From Larkinella rosea (GTDB lineage Bacteria; Bacteroidota; Bacteroidia; Cytophagales; Spirosomataceae): a stretch of 64,000 nucleotides of DNA. Numbering within the stretch: the stretch's first letter is position 1; every line of letters starts with the position of its first letter. The DNA lies in assembly GCF_003858635.1 (NCBI RefSeq), contig NZ_RQJO01000010.1, forward strand, positions 372,001 to 436,000. The letters are read 5' to 3'. The notes beneath the pieces are model-generated. The model saw only the letters and a program-made list of their open reading frames with translations. It had not been told where the DNA came from and searched no databases. Shown in pieces: positions 26,097-33,310 of the stretch. The translations under genes were made by a program, and so were the position numbers.

Positions 26097-27539
26097 TTAC
26101 GCTTCGACCTCCGTTGCTTTGGTCAATTCGTTGGCAGCCGCCAGCAAGTCCACTTCGCGGAAGGGAGCAGCCATGAGTTGAAAACCGATGGCAAGACCGG
26201 TTGCGTCGGTGCCGTTCGGAATTGAAATGGCCGGACAGCCCACGACATTGGCCTGAACCGTAAAAATATCGGCCAGGTACATTTGCAGCGGATCACTGGA
26301 TTTTTCGCCAATTCGGAACGCCGTCGTTGGCGTTACGGGTGACGCCATCAAATCATATTGCCCAAAAAACGCATCGGTTTCGTCTTTGATCAACCGGCGA
26401 ACCTGCTGGGCTTTCGTATAGTAGGCGTCGTAATAGCTGGAACTGAGGGCAAACGTGCCGAGAATAATCCGGCGACGGACTTCATCACCAAAACCGTTGG
26501 TGCGGGATTTTTTGTAGAGCGATTCCAGATCGGTCGCTTCGGGACTGCGATACCCAAACCGGACGCCGTCAAAGCGTGAAAGATTGGAGCTGGCTTCGGC
26601 GGTCGTCAGAATATAATACGTAGGCAGAACGTGTTTCAACAACGGAAAATCCACCGGTTCAACGGTGTGTCCCTGCTCCCGCAAACGATCCAGCATTTCC
26701 CGCGTTTTTTGGCGGATTACCGGATCGACGCCCTCGCTTTCTACTCCGTCGCGCAGGTAGCCGATTCGCAGAGGGCGGTTTAAAGCCAGTTGTTCCGTAT
26801 ACTTCGGAACCGGATTCTGGCTTACCGTACTGTCAAACTCATCGGCTCCCGCCATGATTTCCAGCAGCAAAGCCGCATCCTCGACGGTATGCGTAATTGG
26901 GCCAATGCAATCGAACGAAGACGCGTAGGCAATCAGTCCCCAGCGCGAAACCCGGGCGTAAGTCGGTTTCAGACCGACCGTGCCGCAAAAAGCCGCGGGC
27001 TGACGAACCGAACCGCCGGTATCCGAACCCAGTGACGCCAGACACAAACCGGCCTGAACGGCCACGGCCGAACCGCCCGACGAACCTCCCGGAACCCGAT
27101 CGGTATCGTCGGCATTCCGAACCGGACCGAAAGCCGAATTCTCATTGGAAGAACCCATTGCAAACTCGTCGCAGTTCTGCCGACCGATGATGATTACGTC
27201 TTCGTCCATCACGCGTTGCACGGCAGTGGCGGTAAACTGCGACACGAAACCGTCCAGAATCCGGCTTCCCGCCTGCACACCGTGCTGGTTGTAACAGAGT
27301 ACATCCTTGATTCCCAAGACCATTCCGGCCAGCCGACCCGCCTTTCCGGCACTCCATTTAGCATCCACTTCGTCGGCCCGCTGGCGGGCTTCGTCGGCAT
27401 AAACCGCCACAAATGCGTTGAGGTGTTGGTGATCGTCGATGCGTTGCAGGTAGTGATCGACCAGCTGGCGGCAGGTGACCGATCCGGCAGCCAGATCGCG
27501 CTGAATTTCGGAGAGGGAATCGTACGGTTTTACGGGCAT
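26097..27539 (-). CDS. gatA: Asp-tRNA(Asn)/Glu-tRNA(Gln) amidotransferase subunit A
   Basis: 480 residues from the ATG at 27539 (MPVKPYDSLSEIQ), chosen because the extra 11 codons upstream are hydrophobic and atypical. Amidase signature catalytic residues are all present: K78 (LGIKDVL), the cis-Ser in GGSSGGSA (153/154) and nucleophile S177 (GSDTGGSVR). GatA hydrolyses glutamine and passes ammonia to GatB to make Gln-tRNA(Gln) or Asn-tRNA(Asn) in the cytoplasm. gatB and gatC are not in the window, which is common in Bacteroidota. A terminator-like hairpin lies only 19 bases upstream of the start (27559-27603), so promoter placement is odd. Confidence 0.93.
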   Translation of the reverse strand: MPVKPYDSLSEIQRDLAAGSVTCRQLVDHYLQRIDDHQHLNAFVAVYADEARQRADEVDAKWSAGKAGRLAGMVLGIKDVLCYNQHGVQAGSRILDGFVSQFTATAVQRVMDEDVIIIGRQNCDEFAMGSSNENSAFGPVRNADDTDRVPGGSSGGSAVAVQAGLCLASLGSDTGGSVRQPAAFCGTVGLKPTYARVSRWGLIAYASSFDCIGPITHTVEDAALLLEIMAGADEFDSTVSQNPVPKYTEQLALNRPLRIGYLRDGVESEGVDPVIRQKTREMLDRLREQGHTVEPVDFPLLKHVLPTYYILTTAEASSNLSRFDGVRFGYRSPEATDLESLYKKSRTNGFGDEVRRRIILGTFALSSSYYDAYYTKAQQVRRLIKDETDAFFGQYDLMASPVTPTTAFRIGEKSSDPLQMYLADIFTVQANVVGCPAISIPNGTDATGLAIGFQLMAAPFREVDLLAAANELTKATEVEA

Positions 27540-27558
27540 AACAAAGTACGGCTGGTAG

Positions 27559-27603
27559 AAAAAAAGAGACAACAGAACGACCGTTCAGGCCGAGCTGTTG
27601 TCT
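27559..27603 (-). terminator. Rho-independent terminator after tatA, just upstream of gatA
   Basis: AGACAACAG (27567-27575) pairs with CTGTTGTCT (27595-27603); on the minus strand the stem is followed by a run of seven T (27559-27565). Its T-run ends 19 bases before the gatA start codon, so it either terminates tatA transcripts or acts as a leader attenuator for gatA. Confidence 0.7.
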
Positions 27604-27624
27604 GAAATACATTTATCAATTTTG

Positions 27625-27680
27625 GATGAATGAATGAGTGAATAGCATCAATATGGAACTATTCGATCATTCACTTAGTC
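27625..27680. repeat. Intergenic inverted repeat of GAATGAGT-type words
   Basis: GATGAATGAATGAGTGAATAG (27624-27644 region) is complementary, with two mismatches in the inner 14 bases, to CTATTCGATCATTCACTTAG (27659-27678). It lies just after the tatA stop. The GAATGAGT word also forms the tandem tract inside the VCBS gene at 12242-12272. Confidence 0.5.
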
Positions 27681-27688
27681 AAAATCAG

Positions 27689-27898
27689 TTATTTTACGTT
27701 CGTATCGCGAAGTCCTTCTTCGATGTTTTCGCGAACGTCTTTGGTAGCGTCTTTAAATTCTTTGATGCCTTTGCCAAGCCCTTTCATCAGATCCGGAATC
27801 CGTTTTGCACCGAAGAATAATAAAATAACCAGACCAATTAAAAGAAGTTCAGTTCCGCCGAGTGAGCCTAGGAATGCATAAATTGTGAGTAATGCCAT
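27689..27898 (-). CDS. tatA: Twin-arginine translocase subunit TatA/TatE
   Basis: 69 residues with the canonical Tat pore-subunit layout: a short periplasmic N-terminus, one TM helix ([16 protein letters not shown]), the hinge and F-G-A-K-R-I-P motif, then an amphipathic helix ([21 protein letters not shown]) and an acidic tail. TatA polymerises to allow export of folded proteins bearing twin-arginine signals. The sialidase encoded at 29596-30978 has such a signal (SRRNFLQKT). tatC is not in the window. A YkvA-family gene is 84 bases upstream in the same direction. Confidence 0.94.
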   Translation of the reverse strand: MALLTIYAFLGSLGGTELLLIGLVILLFFGAKRIPDLMKGLGKGIKEFKDATKDVRENIEEGLRDTNVK

Positions 27899-27982
27899 GA
27901 TAGTATGAGTTATGAGTGTATGCAGAAACTCTTTACAAAAGTAACGAATATTACGAATTTATTGTGCACTAAAAAAACGATT

Positions 27983-28417
27983 TCACCCAATTTTAATCGA
28001 TGAGGCATGGTTGCGCTCCCACTCGGTAAACCGGCTGATATCGTCCGAGATCGAACTCACCAGCCAGAATAAAAGCGCAATGTCGTCGGTCATTCCCAGC
28101 AAAGGCAACACGTCCGGGATGAAGTCGATGGGTGACACGAAGTACACCAAAACCGCTACCATCCGAAGGAGCGTCTTTCCGGGAATAGCCCGGTATTCGC
28201 CTTTGGCATAGGCCCGAACCATGCGCACCAAAATATTAATCTGGTCTTTGGCGGCCGAATAACTGGCCCCAACCCCCAATACCCGGGTTTTTTCGGCGAC
28301 ACGGTGAAGCAGATCGAGCAGGCTCTTGCCGCTTCGGGTATACCGTGACGCTTTTTCAGTCGAGCGTTTAAAAAAAATAGAACTCAGGATTGCCGTTAAC
28401 AAGCGACGGTTTGCCAT
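27983..28417 (-). CDS. YkvA family (DUF1232) membrane protein
   Basis: 144 residues from the ATG at 28417 (MANRRLLTAILSSIFFKR); the open frame continues 13 codons upstream only from a TTG. The DUF1232 core is clear (VYFVSPIDFIPDVLPLLGMTDDIALLFWLV, ~residues 90-120), predicted to form two short helices at the membrane. The N-terminal half is basic. The function of the family is unknown. It is co-directional with tatA (84 bases) and divergent from mdh. Confidence 0.85.
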   Translation of the reverse strand: MANRRLLTAILSSIFFKRSTEKASRYTRSGKSLLDLLHRVAEKTRVLGVGASYSAAKDQINILVRMVRAYAKGEYRAIPGKTLLRMVAVLVYFVSPIDFIPDVLPLLGMTDDIALLFWLVSSISDDISRFTEWERNHASSIKIG

Positions 28418-28538
28418 AGGTTGCGTGTAAATTAAAGTCCCTGGATAGCTGGACAATCCTATAACACATTTTATACCGCAATTGTCTTATTTCTTAAAAA
28501 AAAGCCTGCGCCACGGTGTCAGTGTTGAATGGCTGTCC

Positions 28539-28546
28539 TATTTTTG
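28539..28546 (+). promoter_or_regulatory. Candidate -7 box for mdh
   Basis: TATTTTTG matches the Bacteroidota -7 consensus TAnnTTTG and lies 42 bases before the mdh ATG. No well-spaced -33 TTG is present, so this is a candidate only. Confidence 0.4.
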
Positions 28547-28587
28547 TGTCGATCAAAATTGTTATCAGTTAATAAACCATTAACTCT

Positions 28588-29517
28588 ATGAAAATTACCG
28601 TAGTAGGTGCCGGGGCCGTCGGAGCAACTTGTGCCGATAACATCGCCCGACGCGAATTAGCCGAGGAGGTTGTGCTCCTGGACATCAAAGATGGTCTGAG
28701 CGAAGGCAAAGCGTTAGACATGCTGCAGGCGTCTACCCTGTTGGATTGCGATGTCAAGATTACCGGTTCCTCCAATAATTACGAATTAACGGCCAATTCG
28801 GATGTTGTCGTGATCACATCGGGTATTCCGCGTAAGCCGGGCATGACCCGGGAAGACCTGATCGGGACCAACGCCAACATTGTCAAAGGAGTTACCGAAA
28901 ATATTCTAAAACACTCTCCAGACGCGATTTTCGTTATCATTTCCAATCCCATGGACACGATGACGTACCTCGCGCTGAAGTCATCCGGACTCCCTAAAAA
29001 CCGCATCATCGGTTTGGGAGGAATTCTGGATTCGGCTCGTTTTAAGACGTACCTGTCGCTGGCGCTGAAGTGTTCGCCCAACGATTTGCAGGGCGTGGTG
29101 ATCGGCGGTCACGGCGATACAACCATGATTCCGCTGACCCGCCTGGCAACGTATTCCGGTGTGCCGGTCGGTCATTTCCTGGATGCTGAAACGCTGCAAA
29201 AAGTAGCCGCCGATACGATGGTGGGGGGCGCCACGCTGACCAAACTGATCGGAACCTCGGCCTGGTATGCACCGGGTGCGGCCGGAGCCGCTCTGGTGGA
29301 AAGCATCGTTCGCGACCAGAAGCGCGTGATTCCGTGCTGCGTATACCTGGAGGGCGAATACGGCCAATCGGATATCTGCCTCGGTGTGCCGGTTGTTATT
29401 GGCCGGAACGGCTGGGAACGAATCATCGATTTCGAACTCAACGAAGAAGAACAGGCGGCTTTCAACAAGTCGGCAGATGCGGTTCGGAACATGAATGACA
29501 TTCTGAAAACGCTGTAG
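28588..29517 (+). CDS. mdh: Malate dehydrogenase (NAD-dependent, LDH-like type)
   Basis: 309 residues of the LDH/MDH superfamily. Rossmann motif GAGAVGATCA (7-16), the acidic residue of beta-2 that selects NAD (LLDIKDG), the substrate-arginine loop (GIPRKPGMTREDL), NPMDTMTYLA, and the catalytic His in GGHGDTTMIPL. It oxidises malate to oxaloacetate in the TCA cycle in the cytoplasm. The MDH rather than LDH assignment rests on the R-K-P-G-M-T-R loop. Monocistronic, with a candidate promoter upstream and a strong terminator 23 bases downstream. Confidence 0.96.
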   Translation: MKITVVGAGAVGATCADNIARRELAEEVVLLDIKDGLSEGKALDMLQASTLLDCDVKITGSSNNYELTANSDVVVITSGIPRKPGMTREDLIGTNANIVKGVTENILKHSPDAIFVIISNPMDTMTYLALKSSGLPKNRIIGLGGILDSARFKTYLSLALKCSPNDLQGVVIGGHGDTTMIPLTRLATYSGVPVGHFLDAETLQKVAADTMVGGATLTKLIGTSAWYAPGAAGAALVESIVRDQKRVIPCCVYLEGEYGQSDICLGVPVVIGRNGWERIIDFELNEEEQAAFNKSADAVRNMNDILKTL

Positions 29518-29540
29518 GTAATGAACCTCCGTTTCCTGGT

Positions 29541-29578
29541 ATAAAAAAAGGACACAATCTCTTGTGTCCTTTTTTTAT
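29541..29578. terminator. Bidirectional rho-independent terminator
   Basis: A perfect 17-bp inverted repeat (29541-29557 with 29562-29578; core AAAGGACACAA/TTGTGTCCTTT) with a four-base loop and T/A-runs on both sides. It serves both mdh and the convergent sialidase gene. Confidence 0.92.
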
Positions 29579-29595
29579 ACTGCCTCCCGCCGGAA

Positions 29596-30978
29596 TCAGA
29601 CCGGTTTGATCGTTATATCCACTGTCCGCCCGACGGCGTCTCTCGGATTTTTTCCCCAGGCACCCAGATCGTAGGCCACAAATAGTTTATTATCGGTGCT
29701 CATCTCTTCAATGGCCATGTAATGTGTGGTCATGACGCCGGAGGTCATCCGGACTACGTTCGGCCACGTCTCCCCGTGATCCTGACTAAACGCCAGGTAA
29801 TTACCATTCCAGTAATGTTCGGCGTACTTCCAGCAGGCTTTCTGAGGAACGCGGACGCCAAATGCGGCCACCAGTAAACCGCTCCGGAGTTCGATCAAAT
29901 CGGGATCCACCACGGCGCCCCGGAGTTCATCGGGGTTTTTCTCATCGAGCGGTTTTCCCTTGGAGTCAGTCCGGTTTTGCAGCCAATCGACCCAGAGTTC
30001 GGTGCGGTAAATATCCAGCCCCGCAAAGACCCGTGGTCGATGCGGGCTCCAGGTTGCGCCGTTATCATCCGAGACCGATTCCCGCAGTTCACGACCGGTT
30101 CGCATCAAACAGATCAGCCGACCGGTTTTTGGCCCTTTGCTGATCCGCGCAATGACGGGTTCATCCAGTCCTTCCGTGCCGATGTCGGGGCCAACGGCAA
30201 TCGTTGAAACCTGTTTCCAATGCTTCCCCTTATCGGTTGAACGCACCAGCAAAACGCGGGTCTTCATCATACTCGCCATATACGTTGACGGGGTCCGATC
30301 CTCTTTGGTCCATCCATAATACGTGGTCAAAAGATCGCCGTTGGGCATTTCAAGGATCCGTCGATGAAGCCGCATCGCTTCGTGCGGGTGTCCTCCGTCG
30401 TCCTTAGAAGCGAAAAAATCCGCACCCGGCAGGTCAAAAGGCACATCCACCGGGCCTTGCAGCGTCTGCCAGTCATCGCGGGATGTATAAATCTGCCCCA
30501 CGCCCTGGCCATCTTTTTTTCCGGGCGTAATGTAGGTATCCAGCCCGAGTAGCGTACCATCTTTCAACTGAATTCCGCCCCCTTCCAGATTCAGGCCATT
30601 TTCGCCGGGTTTCAGCGGAATGTTCGTCCAGGTTTTGGCGTCATCACGGGAAATATAGGTTCCCATGGCTCGTTCGTAATGCATCCGGGGTGACGGAAAC
30701 GGTTTTTCCGGCAGCTGAGCCTGAACGACGATTGCCCCGGTTTTGGTTACCAGCATGAAAGGTTGCAGTCCTTTGGGAACAATTACCTTTTCGTCGCCAA
30801 AACTAAGCCGTAGCCGACCGTCAGCTTCCACCATTTCCGGGACATTACCGCCGACCGTAGCCGACTGCGTGGCTTCAGCCGCAGGGCGCAGCAATTGCGT
30901 CGGGGTCAATGCCGTCAGAAGAGCGGTTTTTTGCAGAAAATTTCTTCTCGATGGATTTCCGGTGGCGTTTTTTTTCAT
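29596..30978 (-). CDS. Tat-exported sialidase (BNR repeat) family protein
   Basis: 460 residues. The N-terminus has a twin-arginine signal (NPSRRNFLQKTALLTAL), so the folded protein should be exported by Tat, whose tatA gene lies 1.7 kb away. Four Asp-box repeats are visible: SRDDAKTW, STDKGKHW, SDDNGATW and SQDHGETW, giving a sialidase-type six-bladed propeller. Such proteins are exo-sialidases or related glycosidases; many environmental members do not act on sialic acid, so the substrate is open. It stands alone, convergent with mdh. The 265 bases upstream to 31243 contain A/T-rich DNA and the terminator of the next gene. Confidence 0.85.
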   Translation of the reverse strand: MKKNATGNPSRRNFLQKTALLTALTPTQLLRPAAEATQSATVGGNVPEMVEADGRLRLSFGDEKVIVPKGLQPFMLVTKTGAIVVQAQLPEKPFPSPRMHYERAMGTYISRDDAKTWTNIPLKPGENGLNLEGGGIQLKDGTLLGLDTYITPGKKDGQGVGQIYTSRDDWQTLQGPVDVPFDLPGADFFASKDDGGHPHEAMRLHRRILEMPNGDLLTTYYGWTKEDRTPSTYMASMMKTRVLLVRSTDKGKHWKQVSTIAVGPDIGTEGLDEPVIARISKGPKTGRLICLMRTGRELRESVSDDNGATWSPHRPRVFAGLDIYRTELWVDWLQNRTDSKGKPLDEKNPDELRGAVVDPDLIELRSGLLVAAFGVRVPQKACWKYAEHYWNGNYLAFSQDHGETWPNVVRMTSGVMTTHYMAIEEMSTDNKLFVAYDLGAWGKNPRDAVGRTVDITIKPV

Positions 30979-31190
30979 CCTGTTAACGTTTAAAAGTCAT
31001 CCCGGTTTAGGAGGCAATTCTGGGATTTGGGGAATGATAGACCAGAATAGCCCTGATTTTCAATGACAAAGTTAGATGCCGACCTTTTAGCGTTCTACTA
31101 CTTTTTTTTCCGTTTCTAATATTATTATTCTTTTTTGCCCAGCCAGACAACCCGAAAAAACGAAATGCCCGCGTTGCGATTCCACCAAAC

Positions 31191-31219
31191 AACAAGGGAG
31201 GAACTTTACCTCCCTTGTT
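31191..31219 (-). terminator. Terminator hairpin after the porin gene
   Basis: AACAAGGGAGG (31191-31201) pairs perfectly with CCTCCCTTGTT (31209-31219) across a seven-base loop, 24 bases beyond the porin stop on the minus strand. The T-run is weak. Confidence 0.6.
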
Positions 31220-31243
31220 CGTCAAAGACCGCAAATTTGCTCT

Positions 31244-32641
31244 TTAAATAAACACCTGATATTGAAGGACAAGCTGCCCGCGCCGACCCTGTTCCTCCAG
31301 TTTTCCGGTGGCCGGAAGTGCGATGTAATACGGGCGGTTTTGGTAATCGAGTGTTATTTTGGAATTGTGCCCCCGGATCAACCAGTTCAGGCCCACGTTA
31401 TAGACGCCCACACTCCCATTGACGCGGTCATACGTGCCGATCTGGGCCTGCGCATAAGGCATCAGCGTTCCGTTGCCGCCCAGTAAGTTCTGCCGGAACA
31501 AGTAACCGACCTGCGAATAAATCACGCTTCCCGTACCAAACATCGGAAACGCATTTCCCTGCGTTCCGCCCAACCCGCCGACGGCCTGCGTCGTGCCACT
31601 GGCCGGATTCATCAGACCGTTGTACCGCAGGTAATTCCGGCCGTAATCGAGGTTGAAGTAACCGAGATAAGCATTGATTGCGGTCCCGTTGGCAGTATTG
31701 GTTGGCATGTCCAGAAAGGCCGCCACCGACCAGAGATTCATCGGGTGATACACCGTGTCGGAAGCGGTGGCTCCGGTATACCAAACCGCCTTTTTCTGGG
31801 AAATCAACCCGGCCTCGAGGTTCAGGATTTTCTTTTTACCCAGATATGTGCCCGTCATATAGCCTGGTGTCTGGTTCGATTCCTTGTCGAAAAACGAATA
31901 GAGCAACATGCCCTGAAACTGCTTGGTGTGGCCTTTCAACGCAAAGCTGGCATTGGGGCCGAGTGCCGGGGGAGCAGCCCCGTTGGTCTGGATCGGAAAC
32001 GGGTCACTGATGGCGACACGGTAATCGAACGGGCCCACCTGGCCCCGGGCATAAATGCTCAGTTTCCGCGCAAATTCGTCGGTCTGGTCAACGGTTGCCT
32101 GGGCAAAAACCGGTACATCCATCGACATAATGTTGCTGACACCGGGCTGCGTGAAGCGCGATAACCCGTTGACAATGGTCAAACCGCCCCCAATTTTCAG
32201 GTAATCTTTGTCTTTGAAAACGAGGTATTCGGCCACCGCATCGTGGAAAAACGCCTGAATTTTCCGGTTTGAAATGGTTCCCGTGGTATTGAATCCCGGC
32301 GACGCATTCAGGAAATTGAAGTTGTTCATCCCGAACTGGAAGTACAACAACACCCGGTCGTTGAGCTGGCCAAACAGTTGAATCCGGGTTCGGCGCAGGC
32401 CAATATCGAAGGTGTTGTCTTTCGGATCACCAACCACCGTTGTACCCGGATTGCTCTGGTTGAACCGCAACCACGTCTGATTGAGAAAGGTAGCCTTAAA
32501 AAAATGGGAACCCGACTCGTTCAGGTTGTATTTCAACTCGGTTTTATCGGAAGTGGATTTCGCAGAAGTGGAGGAATCCGTGGTTTGGGCGTGCGCAAAC
32601 TGGCTGCCCAGGCAGCAAAAGATAAGCACTATTTTTCTCAT
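31244..32641 (-). CDS. Outer-membrane porin (phosphate-selective-porin-like barrel)
   Basis: 465 residues from the ATG at 32641, which gives a clean signal peptide (MRKIVLIFCCLGSQFAHA); 11 extra upstream codons are unlikely. The mature protein is rich in alternating aromatic/polar strands (DIGLRRTRIQLFGQLNDRVLLYFQFGMN, GYFNLDYGRNYLRYNG, QLVLQYQVFI at the end), as in OprO/OprP-like porins. A short linker rich in S, T and K follows the signal. It should be a passive outer-membrane channel; specificity cannot be read from sequence. A VanZ gene lies 204 bases upstream in the same direction. Confidence 0.75.
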   Translation of the reverse strand: MRKIVLIFCCLGSQFAHAQTTDSSTSAKSTSDKTELKYNLNESGSHFFKATFLNQTWLRFNQSNPGTTVVGDPKDNTFDIGLRRTRIQLFGQLNDRVLLYFQFGMNNFNFLNASPGFNTTGTISNRKIQAFFHDAVAEYLVFKDKDYLKIGGGLTIVNGLSRFTQPGVSNIMSMDVPVFAQATVDQTDEFARKLSIYARGQVGPFDYRVAISDPFPIQTNGAAPPALGPNASFALKGHTKQFQGMLLYSFFDKESNQTPGYMTGTYLGKKKILNLEAGLISQKKAVWYTGATASDTVYHPMNLWSVAAFLDMPTNTANGTAINAYLGYFNLDYGRNYLRYNGLMNPASGTTQAVGGLGGTQGNAFPMFGTGSVIYSQVGYLFRQNLLGGNGTLMPYAQAQIGTYDRVNGSVGVYNVGLNWLIRGHNSKITLDYQNRPYYIALPATGKLEEQGRRGQLVLQYQVFI

Positions 32642-32845
32642 GTCAGGTCGACTAAGTGGATAAGATCGTGACAATAAGAGAAAAAATGGTCACCTATTTA
32701 CCCGGTGCCGATCCAACTTATCTCCTTTTTTCATCATTCGAGCCAGTTCTGCCTTTGTTCAGCACCAGCCAAACGGATTCACTACGACCTGGCATGTAGC
32801 CTCGCTTACGCCAACAGCAATCCGTTTGTAAGGCGGTTTTTGCCC

Positions 32846-33262
32846 TTATTCCGACGGGTTCCCGATGCGGAATTGGCGACTAACGAAACCAACGATCAAG
32901 GCCCCCATCATGCCCAGCACGGAACCGGCGGCTCCCCACTGGATGTCGGTCCAGCTAAAATGGCGGTGGGGTAAAGCCAGTTGACCCACTTCTGCAATGA
33001 CCGCCACCAATGTCAGCCCGAAACAGGCGAACAACCACCAAAACCAGGCGGCTTGCGAACGAAACAGCATGAAACCGCTGCAGAATCCCAGAAAGACAAA
33101 CGGTACGGCGGTGCGCAGATCAGCATTTTTGCCGACGTCGGCCCAGCGGGCCACCCAGCCCGGCAAAAACCACACCACCCGCATGTAAGGACTGGGAACC
33201 CAGCTCAGGTAAAACACCAGCGAAATGCCCAGGACAATAAGCAGAAGAAACGAAAAGCGCAT
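32846..33262 (-). CDS. VanZ family membrane protein
   Basis: 138 residues from the ATG at 33262 (MRFSFLLLIVLG). Four hydrophobic segments are visible: ~1-18, ~45-62, ~68-90 and ~105-125. The VanZ-like signature is the E-V-G-Q-L block followed by FSWTDIQWGAAGSVLG. The family is named after teicoplanin-resistance VanZ, but most members are of unknown function and this is not evidence of antibiotic resistance. It lies 48 bases downstream of the zinc metalloprotease gene and may be co-transcribed with it. Confidence 0.85.
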   Translation of the reverse strand: MRFSFLLLIVLGISLVFYLSWVPSPYMRVVWFLPGWVARWADVGKNADLRTAVPFVFLGFCSGFMLFRSQAAWFWWLFACFGLTLVAVIAEVGQLALPHRHFSWTDIQWGAAGSVLGMMGALIVGFVSRQFRIGNPSE

Positions 33263-33310
33263 TGGTCGGAATGAAAGGAAAAGCAATCTTCAAACGGTTG
33301 AGTATCCGGC

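Noticed and set aside
31007-31234. A 75-codon minus-strand frame between the sialidase and porin genes
   Set aside because: It overlaps the porin terminator and has a composition unlike neighbouring proteins.
32771-32829. CAAACGGAT ... ATCCGTTTG inverted repeat between VanZ and porin genes
   Set aside because: Only 9-bp arms with a 41-base loop; within chance for the region and no further support.
32846-33262. VanZ as an antibiotic-resistance gene
   Set aside because: No van cluster, ligase or regulator is nearby, and the family is mostly of unknown housekeeping role.
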